From the NCBI GenBank assembly GCA_009823395.1, contig CM020514.1, positions 5,046,966 through 5,110,965 on the forward strand: a stretch of 64,000 bases of DNA, in the 5' to 3' direction. Every line of letters starts with the position of its first letter. The first letter of the stretch is position 1. The stretch comes from Thamnaconus septentrionalis (taxonomy: Eukaryota; Chordata; Actinopteri; Tetraodontiformes; Monacanthidae). Positions 52,774-63,687 of this stretch are shown here, one piece after another. The position numbers were made by a program, and so were the translations under genes. A model generated the notes under the pieces. The model had not been told where the DNA came from. It worked only from the letters and a program-made list of their open reading frames with translations, and made no database searches.

Positions 52774-53720
52774 GACGCCTCTTCTTATATAAGCCCTCGA
52801 TGGATCCCTCACAAACGCGCAGAGATTCTTTCTCCGCACATGTAAACCGCCGACGATATTCGGCTCTCTAATCCACCGGGATGAAGTTCCTTTAAACTTT
52901 TCAAGTCAAAAATATCGAGTAAAAAAAAAAAAAAAAGAAAAAGAAGAAGAAAGAAATCCGGGCCAACCGCCCTCAGAAGGGCGCACAGCCACCGGAGGAT
53001 GTCGGGTGGCTGATTTGTTTTCTTCTTCTTCTTCTTCTTCTTCTTCTTCTTCTTCTTCTTCTTCTGACCCTCCGCTTCAGAGTTAGAAGGCGGCCGCAGT
53101 GGGAAGTGGCGCAGCCGGGCTGCGAGCCGCTAAAAGAGGGGGGAAGGCTCGCGGAAGTCGGCGCACACCGGCCGTCCCATCGGCGTTACGCGGACATGAA
53201 CTTGTTCCGAGTGGCTGAGTTTTCATCCGCGTTGGAGGAGGGAGAGAGAAAAAGAGGCGATTAGGAGGCTCTTGGCGCACAAATGCCGCGCATCTTCTTC
53301 TTTAATGATAAAAAAAAAAAAATGCTTCAATTTGACGAAAAGATCTGCAAAATAAAAATAAAAATAGAAATCTAATTTGGCGCATGAAACGTTCGGACTA
53401 TTTACATGTTACGATCTCCATCAGCGGTGCACTCCAATTAGCGGCGGGCGCGAGCTGCGAGACCGAGCTGCGGCTGCGCGCATTCCACTGACGGGCACGC
53501 CCGACACAGATTTTTCTTTTTTTTTTTTTTTTCTAAAGCAAAGTGCGCGCGCTCGTGATCCTTACTATAAACTACAGCATCGGCGGCGGTAGTGGTGGGC
53601 ACGTAAGCGCGGCCACGGGAGAGAGTCTCCTGGAAACACAGGCCCCGGCGCGCTCCCGAGCTGGTGCGCCGTCCAATCAGCGCGCAGATGAGGGGGATGG
53701 AGGTTTATGTTGAGCCCGCA
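52774..53720 (-). promoter_or_regulatory. ahr1: CpG-rich ahr1 promoter and 5' leader region
   Basis: A CpG-dense block upstream of the ahr1 ATG, between AT-rich sequences. It contains a CTT array and a CACGC (GCGTG on the other strand) at 53496-53500, the core recognised by AHR-ARNT; one core by chance is unremarkable. Transcription start not determinable. Confidence 0.55.
53020..53065. repeat. (CTT)n array in the ahr1 promoter region
   Basis: About 15 CTT units, 247-292 bp upstream of the ATG; purine (AAG) on the ahr1 sense strand. Confidence 0.95.
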
Positions 53721-54170
53721 GTGGCCCGTGCTGAATGTGGGTCAGGGGTTAGACTTGTGAATAATGTAGGCGCTTTCGCTTCCATGTTCTGGAGGAGCTC
53801 TCTGTGGGCCTTTACCTGCCCGGGACCGGCCTGGCTGGCTGGCTGGCGGACGGTTCCATCTCGGCTGGGGATGGAGCAGTTTTGGGGGGTTGGAGGGGCA
53901 GAGGCTGGGCGGAGGCGAGGATGCGCTTGCAAAAGCCGCCCAGCTGGAGACGATTGGAAGGGAAAAAACAAAACAAAACATCGAGTAGAACGATTAAAAG
54001 CAAAGGACAGTGAGTGAAATGTGAATCCATGGAAACACTGCCATTAGCATGATAGGCGTTTAGCCATCAGGCAGCTCCTGAGGCGATATAAAATGTTGGC
54101 GCTGGTTTTTACGTGGCAGGTGACTTTAGGTACACAGCGTCAGAGCTTTGCCTGAAATACCGGGCTTCCT

Positions 54171-54435
54171 TTAAAATTTGCGGCACAAGATGGCCGCTAA
54201 CGATAGAAGCAAGCCCCTTATCGCTCTGTGTATACTCTTGTATACGAGAACCATTTCAAAGGTAGGAAAACCAAATTAGTTTGATTTTACTTTGAGTATA
54301 CACTTTTATTAGTGTATTTATGGACAGTATGTTAATCAGTGTGTGGGTAGCTGCTAATGACATCCATAGCGTTCCCGTTTTTACTGTTTTTTTATTTATC
54401 TATTTTAACCCAAGAAGTGAAATCAGCCCCTTTAA
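54171..54435 (-). mobile_element. Family-A MITE, inverted copy
   Basis: The minus strand reads CTGTCCATAAATACACTAAT, AAAGTGTATACTCAAAGTAA, TTTGGTTTTCCTACC and GCCATCTTGTGCCG, the same order as the 19185 copy. Ends approximate. Confidence 0.65.
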
Positions 54436-56638
54436 ATTGATCAATTTCTCTCAATCCAGGCAGTTAATTAGCAGTATTATTTTTTTTAGCTAATAGCATT
54501 GTAGCACAGGATGATTTGGGTTCTGGTGATATGGGTGACTGGGAATTGGAGAAACAAACTTCTGAGTTCTCATGGAACAAACCAATACTTTCCAATACAT
54601 GAACCCCCACTTCTAATATAACCCACTTTGTAGCAATTGCCCCAATGTGAAACTGTCCAGCATTGTTATCTTAGCCTGGCTTCCTCACCTGGTGATTTCC
54701 TCCAGGTCCCAGTTCAGGAACGACCCGTTTCTCGTTAACCACACAAGCTCTCCCACATTTACGCAGTTCGCATGTTAGCAATAGCACGGAGCATGTGCCA
54801 CTAAACAGACGCTGAGAAGAAGTGCAGCTGCTAATGCTTAGGCTACTTAACTAATTAGCCGTGCAGCTGCAGCAGAGTGAGCTGTGGTAAGGTGTATTGG
54901 ACATCCTCATTTAGATGCAATTAGAAAAAAATACTAATAATAATAATGATAATAGTAAATGGCAGCCAAATATGCTGATTTAAAATCGCAAGAAAATTGG
55001 ACATACATTATTGAACATGACATAAAACAGAACAGTTCATGGGACACATGAAATATTTTTGACAAGGTGCATGTGTGTCTGACTCCATTCCATGCAAGCA
55101 GATGCTGAGGTGTAAGCAGCTGTGGTTCGACAGCAGAAAAAGACGGCTGCGTCTTTCTCCTCAGCTATATTGATGCACACATCGGGTCACATGACCGGTG
55201 AAGACCCCTCAGGGCAGCGAAGACCCCCCCCTTCCACAGCATATGTAAGAAAAGAAAACTAGGCCAGTGCGCCGATCAGTTGTGTCGCAGATGAAGATGA
55301 TTCTACATCTTGGTGTGGTTTGTTAAGGCCGGCGCGTCTGCCTTTCAACATAAGATTCACACGAGAGTCACAAGTCTTCGACCCATGGTTTGTTGCACTG
55401 AGGAACGATTTCCGTTCCACTCACAAAGGTGAGCACTTCAGGCAAAAATTGCACCACGCTGATAAAATTTGAATTTGAAGTGGTTATTTAGGTTTGCCCC
55501 ACCACCAACTCAATACAGAGGGTAAAGAGAGAAAACGGAGAGAGATTTTTCTAGTAAAGAAAAAAGTGAAAAAATATTTCAAAACTTAATACGCACGAAA
55601 CAAAATGTATGTAAACTGAAATATAAAAATTATGAAACCTATCAAAATAAAATCATTTGAATTGTGAAAATTATACTAATGTATTACCGAAAAATAAATA
55701 TTAAAGTACATAAGTCATTATTTATTATTTTATACTATTATTCATTATACATACATATATATATATTATTAAAACTATGTATTTTATTGTTTGGCTGAAT
55801 GGAGACATTTAATTCTTGCTAATTTCAAGCCACTAAATCTTGCTCTTAACAATCACTGGTCAATTTTTTTGACGACTCTGTGCATGTTTCTTCCTTTTTT
55901 TTCTTTATAAAAAAAAACCTATTTGACTGGGCCGCGGGTGAGCGACCACTTTAAAATCAAACCTCTGACCACTTTCCAAGGATAATAAGGAGGCCAGGGA
56001 ACGCACCCTCTTAGCCAGTTGACCTGTTTTACTCCTCAGTCACCATCAAAGAGTGAATGGACAGAGTGCTGACCAGCCAAGCTTGCACTGTCTACTGCAG
56101 ACAGCGCTGCTCTCCTTCATGCCTCCAGGAGCTGGGCTGGGGGTGGGTGGGGTTGGTTGGAGGCCAACAGAGGATTGGTGTTTGTTTAGACCTCGTTGGT
56201 CCTGCGAGACGGACGTTGACTGTGTAGCTGGAAATGAGCTTTTCGTGTCGGAGGAGCCGCCGCCATCTCTCGGTCCTGTCAGGACAGGCAGGAGTGGACT
56301 GTAGGCGTCTCCTTGTTGTTTATTTATTTACTTATCTGACCTTTGAATTACCGAGGAGAAATGTTTGAGAATGTTCCGACACAGCGGTGCGAGCTTAGCC
56401 CTTGTGCTTTACGACAAGGAGGTCACGACTTCGAAGGAGGTTCTCTTTGGGGCTTCTCTGGCGTCCCCCCAGTCCAAAGACATGCACGTGAGGCACAGTG
56501 GGAAGACATTTCCAAGCTCGAGTGCCATCGGATGAGTTTTTTTTAAATTCTGAGCATCGAGGTGCACACGTTGATGAATGAAAGCTGCATTTGAGGGATT
56601 GTTTGAATCAGTTACAGCACAGTCCCACCAACTGTGAA
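54436..56638. other. Spacer between AHR2 and AHR1
   Basis: AT-rich, no coding similarity recognised, no clear repeat. Confidence 0.5.
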
Positions 56639-57038
56639 TTAAAGGTACAGTGTGTAAAATTCTACCACACACTGTAAAATTCTGCCATCTAGTGGTCAGA
56701 TTTTAGATTGCAGAGCTCTTTCACTCACCATCCCTCTTCCGAGCTTGCCAGTGAGCTACAGTGGCCTGCGGCCACAAACCTGGATATGTAATGGTGAACT
56801 GGAAACTCTAAATTGTCCGTTGTATGTGAGTGGGAATCGTTGTTTGTCTCTATGTGGCCCTGCAATGAACTGGGTGTCCAGGGAGTCACCCTGCCTAGGC
56901 TCTATGGCAGTTGGGATAGGCTCTAGCAGACCCCTCTGACTCTGAGCTCAGGAATAATAGGGTATTGAAAATGGATGGATGCTTTTACTAATATAAAAAT
57001 TCCTAAATCAGGCCAAATTTCACACAGTTGACCTTTAA
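56639..57038. mobile_element. Family-A MITE with long inverted ends and nested retroelement tail
   Basis: Starts TTAAAGGTACAGTGTGTAAA and ends CACACAGTTGACCTTTAA; both termini carry TTAA. The middle (about 56795-56981) is a different repeat. Confidence 0.72.
56795..56981 (+). mobile_element. Teleost LINE-type 3' end, nested in MITE
   Basis: TAAATTGTCCGTTGTATGTG, GTGGCCCTGCAATGAACTGG, GTTGGGATAGGCTCTAGCAG and a final ATGGATGGATG are a familiar fish non-LTR retroelement 3' end and tail. Clade not assigned. Confidence 0.6.
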
Positions 57039-58784
57039 TCGGCCTGCAACAGCAGCCCTTGTACTGGGACACAGCACTGGTTTGCCAAATTCTGGACTTT
57101 TAAATTGTGATTACATTAAAATAATCACATTTGTATAGTACATTTTTTTAATAATGGAAATATTACATCACATTTTCATATGTATTGGCAAAAGAATGGT
57201 TCAGTTTAAAGTTGAGAGTTTTCTTTACCTTGCTAAGGGGGTTGTGAAAGGGAGCCCTCTGGTGGACAAAGGCATCCGACACGAGACAAGACGGTAGGCT
57301 GTTCCACCTTCAATCCTTCGCCTTCTGTTACCTAAAGAGGTTCCACTAAATGAAGGTTATTCAGTATTTCTTTGTTTTCAAAGCAGAACTGAGGAATTAT
57401 TGACCCCATCCCACCGCCTGTCTCATATTCTACCCATTTTCATGTCTTTCTTTACCATGCTGGATTGTGATACCACTGATATCCATTGCAATCCAATATC
57501 AAGTAAGAAAACATTTGGTTTGGCTCGTACTAATTCTTTCTTTTCCCCAAAATATTATTATATGATGCTTTTTCCCCTCACAAAAGCATAATATATACAC
57601 AATATACAATAATATACGCTGGGCTCCAGCAGCTGCTATGTGGAATGGACCCCACCGTTGCTCTGATCATCTTCACTTAAAGTAAGAAAGTGACATTATT
57701 TATGTTAGTATAGCACTTAAACAACAATGGCAACCAATTATGTTAAAATTCTTGATTAAGAGTTGTACACTGTAATGGTGTTAAGCATTGTAGACTGTTT
57801 TATTCATTACTTTGGATAATATATTTTACAATAACAAAAAAATGTTTAACTAATAAGTGAACATGTGAAGAAAGTGCACTATGTAATGTCCAAATGTGTT
57901 TTATTGTCAAGTACACAGCTGTCTTTAAACCAGGTTTAGTAAAAGTTGTGAGGGTCTTGTCTGAATGCAGGAATATTACTGCTAGAATGTTTAAATGTTC
58001 ATTGAAGTTAAGTAGAAAAATGTTAAACACATTAACCTATGGTGCCTCAGATAAACACAATGTCATGTTCTTAAAACCACAAAAAGTATGACTTTCCCAA
58101 GCTGCAAATGCTACATTACATTTATGGAAGAATACACTAATACACATTTCCATTTGGTGGATGCTGTCTCAATTTTTATACGATCCAAAAATACCCACGC
58201 AAAAAGAATACAACTCACACACATTTTAATGTTGGTGAATTAGCACAGTGCTGTAATAAATACAGTAGGGCAGCATTTAGCTCACTAGCTAAGAGATAAT
58301 GTTACAGTAGACGCTCAGCTATTTTTATTAGCTACTTTGCCAAGTTCATGTCAATGGCACGTGGCGCCGACACAAAAATCAAGTTTTTACAGACAAACTT
58401 GTCAAAAATACGATATGCTAAAAGTTAGCGAGTAAGCCAAAGGATGTCATTACATCATACATCATCTCACCTGAGTCGTGCTGACCGCGCCCGGTCACGC
58501 TGTCCTCCAGATGGCGACGGGAGAGTTGTATAGTTGAAAGTCACGCTTTTAAGCTAACGAAGCAGCACAAGATATTCAACTGACTCAACAGCTCTCAACT
58601 TATGAGGGCTGTTTAATCAGCAGCTGCGGAATTGTAGTTTCGCGTTTAGCACCATGCTTACGAAACAATGACAGTGGCAGGTTAAAAAAAAAAAAAGTGC
58701 CGGTCGTCCAGGTAATATCAATCCGTCGCTGCCGTCGAACCTACCCAATACAACGACGTTGTTGCTGTGAAACTAGTCCCTAAA
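57039..58784. other. Spacer, no gene seen
   Basis: AT-rich; contains many short A/T runs. No recognisable coding text. Confidence 0.5.
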
Positions 58785-59095
58785 AATGCAATGCGATGCA
58801 AGGGTAGGTTTATTTCTAACATTATTCCATCAACACAGACAATGACGTCGACAGTCTGGCGATATGATTTATTTACCTCGGGTGTACTTTGAGGTGGATA
58901 AAATATGTTGGTTGTTATTGGCTAGCAGAAACCGTTGACTTTCGCTAGCCTAGCACAGCAAAATCGGCTAAACTAGAGGACTGGGTGAAACGTGTTTAAC
59001 AGTCTCTACTGATAAATAGCACACTGGCAAACGTGGAAACAAGGTCCAATGTCAACAATACTGAACCACCACTTCAAAATGATTTTAAAAACTGC
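58785..59095 (+). repeat. Dispersed repeat, copy 2
   Basis: Counterpart of 8200-8525; shares GGCTAGCAGAAACC-type text, TCGCTAGCCTAGCACAGC and TACTGATAAATAGCACACTG. Confidence 0.6.
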
Positions 59096-59856
59096 ACATT
59101 GTTTAGAACAACCACACTCAGCCAACTTCTGTTTTGACATTTATAAAGTGTATTTTAAAAAGATACAGGCAACATAATTTTAATAATTGCACTCATGTAT
59201 TTATGCAAAAAGCAGTTGTAACAGACAAACAGCATGGGGTCGGCATATAGTTGCATATATAATTGCTTGGCAAAAGATGAGTTGATTACATTAAACTTGT
59301 AATAACAATAGTACTGATACAAAAAAAAAAAATACAGAAAAATATGGCAATGGTCAAGGCACACATCACATCAGATTCAGAACGTTGAGAGTGCTGTGAG
59401 GACGAGTTTTGGCTCCAGGTTTCATATATTTCTGTAGTGGCCACAGTCCTGAGAAAGTCTTGAGAAAAGTCTGACCTTAAAGGTTTCTTCTTCTTTCTTT
59501 TTTTTAATGTTTCATTTTTTTGACTCCACAGTCTGTCAACACTTCGACCATTTTGCATTTTCTTGAGAATGTAACAGCACAGACGACTGTCTTGGCATCT
59601 TTCATCCTGAATGCTGGAATGGCTGATTCCAAAATGAGAGCAAAATAAGGCGGAAGAGCACAAACAGGATGTGGACACGACGAGAATATGATGTGAAGGT
59701 GTCGACAGTGTCGACACTGGAGTTTCAAGCGTCTGTATCCATCACTGTAATTCCTGTGCTTGTTCATTGCGCACATCTTTGATTCGGAGCACCTGTCCTG
59801 TCCTCGGTTAAGTGTTTTTCCTTGTTTCCATCAAGAAGGATGCGAAAGAACAGAGG

Positions 59857-59858
<2 letters not shown>

Positions 59859-59933
<75 letters not shown>
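59859..59933. repeat. (TA)n microsatellite, about 37 units
   Basis: Uninterrupted TA dinucleotides. Confidence 0.96.
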
Positions 59934-59938
<5 letters not shown>

Positions 59939-60517
59939 CATAAAATGTCAATAACAATAATCCACCAGAGCCTTGAAATGCACCTTTGTCGGTTATAGAG
60001 CAACCATGGTCTACCTCCACTGTACAACGCCTGATTTTGTGCCTGAGAGCAAGGCCATGCTTGGTACAAGGGATATAAGAAAAACAAACACACAAAGAGT
60101 ATACAATTAATGTCTTTTTAACTGTGTAAGAAATTTACTATAAAATAAATATAGAATGGTTGGAGCCTGACTGATTGGTTTGATTAAGGACGTTTTAAAG
60201 CCTGGTGAAAATTTACAAAACCCTGTTTTCCTTTATAATATGGACCAACAACATAATAAAGTCTTGGGATAACTTGTCAGTTCTTTGCTAGAATGGCAAC
60301 CGAGGTGAAAAGCTGGCCCCTGACCTCTCAAGGTTACATATGCGCCACTTGGGTGAGTCGCCCTCTGCTGGCTGACAGACAGAGCGCATGATTAAGGCAC
60401 TAAAGGGACTTTTTTTTAACTCTTTAACCCCAGGTTCTGCACCCACCATACAAAGTGAGCGGTAGGAAGCAAATCCGCATCCAATTTTTTTTTTTTTTTT
60501 TTTGCTTTTAGCGTTAA

Positions 60518-60740
60518 ATGACCAGTGCGTAAGATTTAGTAGCGTCAAGCTACAGAGAAATCACATTGCAAACATTGTTAATCCACGTTTTGTTCCACGC
60601 AATCTCACATCTGACCAGCTGAGATGTCGGGGGAGCAATCAGCGAAGATCCAGATTAAACGGAATGTTCATCCGACCTCCGCTCACTAACGGTGTGCCGA
60701 GGATTTTGAAACCGTCGTTACAAGGCAGGAAAATCTAAAA
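60518..60740. repeat. Possible relative of the TTAA-ended MITEs
   Basis: GTTAAATGACCAGTGCGTAA resembles TTAAAGGTCCAGTGTGTAA. Right end not found. Confidence 0.3.
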
Positions 60741-61127
60741 GTGTTGCTCTAAACAGCATTAAACCACCTGTTCGCAACAATGCAAGTTGTGGTCGATAAG
60801 TACAACAAAAAGCAGCCTTTAAAAGTACATTTGGTTTGAGAAGGGTTTTACACAGGGTTTTAGGTTGAAGCTAAATAAAGCTACATTTGGTGCAAGTGTT
60901 TTTGGGGGGGAATAAAAGCCGCAGCAAAAGAAAAAAGTTAATTTGTGATATCTTGTTTCCCCTCGTGAAAACACGTTTCTTTGGCTATTTAGCACACGTG
61001 GCTTCATACTTCATTTGTATCGTAGCTTTACGTTCTCTTCCTGTGTCACGAGCTGGACGGACTGCACGCAACACAGGAGTCTTACGACTGAGGCACGATT
61101 GCAGGCATATTATTGTCTTCGGCTGGT

Positions 61128-61133
61128 TTTATT
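61128..61133 (-). terminator. Candidate AHR2 polyadenylation signal
   Basis: TTTATT on the plus strand (AATAAA for the gene), 838 bp after the AHR2 stop codon. Confidence 0.35.
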
Positions 61134-61970
61134 GTTTTGTTTTGTTTTGTTTTTTTCCGCATCAGGGGTCGTAAAACTGGCGTGCTGTTCAGAGTTTTGG
61201 TCAGCTTGCGTATATACTATTTAAATATGGAAGCAGTTAATTAAAGACAAACAAAAACAAACACGACGTCAAGTAGCAGAAAAGGTAAAAGCGATAACTG
61301 TAAAGAAGTGCAGAATTATAAAACCCTTAAAAGACTTTTGGATCATTTTACATGACATGAATTTGATTTGTACAGCAAATGTACATGAGCTCCAATTTTG
61401 TCCCAAAAAAAACAAAAAAAACAAAAACAAACGAACAATGTGATGTCTCCCACAACACCTTGGCTGACTCGCGATCATAACACAAACAATCTCTGACTAA
61501 AGAGATACTCTGCCGCAAGTAACATAAGATACTGTTGATGAAAAAAAAAAAAAAAAAATCAAGGCTCTCCGGCTAAATGCTCAATAGGAAAGTCAAGAAA
61601 AACAAAAGCACAATTTCATTTATCAGGTTTTTTTGTTGGTTTTTTTCAATATCACATTTAAGTGCCTCCGTAGTTTTCATTTTAAACGAGAAGCGACAAT
61701 CTGGCAAATTATTCTGCTGTTCCAGCTTTGCTGTGCCACGTTCACTCTGATTCCTAACCAAAGCAAAAACTTTATCTTTGGGTGTTTCCGTTTCTCGTTT
61801 TTAACACAAAATCGAGCGACACAAACGCGCTACTTTGGGCCGAGTGTAATTTCCTTCTATTTTCTAACGGCGTACAAAAGAAAAAAAAAACAAAAACAAA
61901 AAAACAACAGAACCAAAATAATAATTTAAAACAACTGGTCAGAGTGCCGCCGCGTCCTCCGACGTGACTT

Positions 61971-63687
61971 TCACTTCCTCTTGTAGTTGCCCTGCTGGTG
62001 GCCGTAGCTCTCCAGGCCGCGGTGGAAGGTGCCCCCCTGTGTCTGTATGGCCACCTCCAGGTAGCGCTGCGTGCCAAAGGCATGGCCGTGGAGGAGGCCG
62101 TTGGACGGAGGAGCTGCGGTGGGGGTGTGGGCGGATGTGTGGGCGGGGCTGGCGCTGGCGCTGCCTTGGACGCCGCCGACCCCCCCGATGGCCGGCTCGC
62201 CGTGCTGCTTCCACGGGAAGTAGCACGAGCCCTGCGGGGGGCTCTGGCTGGAGCCGGCGTCGGCGCCCTGCAGGTCGGACGAGTCCAACAGGGCCATGGC
62301 CTCGCCCCCTACTGGGCCGCGGGGGAAGTGCCGGTTGAACATGCAGCTGCTCTGGCCCGGCGCCCCCGGCTGGACGTGGTGGTGGTTGAGTTCTTGGCCG
62401 TTGGCCGGCCACCGGCCGTGTCCATTCTGTGAGACGACGGCGGCGTGAGAAGCAGAAGGAGGGGGAAGAGGTGGCGCCCCCTGCTGCCAGGGCTGCACCT
62501 CTTGGTGCAGAGGGGGGCTCCTGTGGTAGCAGCCCGCCGAGAAGGGGACGGCGGCGACAGCGGGCGCCAGGGAGGAGGAGGAGGTGAAGTCCTGGCAGGG
62601 GACCAGGCTGGGGACGACGTTGGCCACGGCGTCAGTCTGGGGCTGGACAGAGCATCCCGGCAGGGCCAGGGCCCCCCTGGTGGGCGGGTGGCCCGCCTGC
62701 ATGCAGGGGTGGAAGTCCTGGGGCGCGGGAGGGTTGGCGGGGGACGGGATGGCGAGTGGCGGCAGCTCGATAGCCTGGCTGAAGATGTCCTGCAGCTGCA
62801 GGCGCTGGAGTGGGGGGAGGGTGGCGTCAGGAGGTTGGTGAGGGCAGTGGCCGAACGCCGGTGGCGGCAGCGGGTGGGCGGCAGCAGCGGGGGCCAACCC
62901 GTTGGTGGCGTGCGCAGGGGTGAAGGCGCAGTCGGGACCGGGCGGATGGAAGATCTGCGGCTCGCACAGCGCGAAGGCGTCGTCAGGGGAGTTGCCGCCA
63001 CCGCCAGCAGCTGCCTGGTGGCAGTCGCCACTGATGTTGGCAGACGCCACCAGGCAGCTGCCGCCGCCACCCTCGGGGCTGAGACCTTCACCGTCACCGC
63101 CGTCCTTGAACAAGGCCTCCTCAATGAAGTCGAAGATGTTGTTCATGAGCATCTGGTCCAGCTCCGCGGCGGTGGCGGTGGTGGCGGCGGCGGCGTGCTG
63201 CTCCTCACCCTGGCCCAGCCTGTGGAGGGTGCTCTCCCACTCCATCAGCTCGGCGCTGGGGATGTCGAGATCCTGCAGCGCCGAGCACAGCTCGCCGTCC
63301 TGGGCCATTTTGCCAAGCGTGTCGATGACGCTGACCATCGACTGCTTGGCCTCCTCCTTCACCAACACTGCGCCTGGCTCGGCGCCACTCTCCTCCCAGA
63401 CGCTGCCGGGCACGCTCAGCAGTGCGCGGCTGTCGGTGAAGACCTTGTCCACCGATGGCGGGGCGATCACCGCCGGGCTGTACACCGACGAGTCCTGCTT
63501 GAGGAAGCAGTCGACCAGCGAGCCCGGGTTGACGCTCTGCGGCGTGTCAGTGCCGAAGTGCTGGTCGAACTGGAACTGCGAGACGTCGACGGTGGGGCCG
63601 CTGTCGTAGAGGATGCCCTCGCCCATGGTGGCCGAGAACGGCAGCTGCATCTGCCGCTGGTGCAGGTACTCCTGCCCTTCGGCGTGG
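61971..63687 (-). CDS. ahr2: Aryl hydrocarbon receptor, AHR2-type: last large coding exon (5' exons beyond right edge)
   Basis: Transactivation half of a second AHR. The exon starts after acceptor GTGCAG at 63693-63688 in the same phase as ahr1 exon 10 and encodes about 572 residues to TGA at 61973-61971. It opens HAEGQEYLHQRQMQLPF and ATMGEGILYD, equivalent to [17 protein letters not shown] in ahr1. Then SLVDCFLKQDSSVYSP, ELMEWESTLHRLGQGEE and MNNIFDFIEEALFKD, which resemble fish AHR2 from memory, followed by Ala/Pro/Gly/His-rich text and a basic end (GNYKRK). It has no polyGln run and no GFYL-type ending. Unlike ahr1, the frame runs to the end with no final intron; splicing at GAGGAA|GTGAAA to an unseen exon is an alternative. 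It is strikingly GC-rich. The ligand and DNA-binding domains are outside the window. Confidence 0.85.

Noticed and set aside
52784..52793. TATA-like TTATATAAG just upstream of the AHR1 ATG
   Set aside because: It is about 11 bp from the ATG, so a start site 25-30 bp downstream would fall inside the coding exon. Treated as chance or 5' leader sequence.
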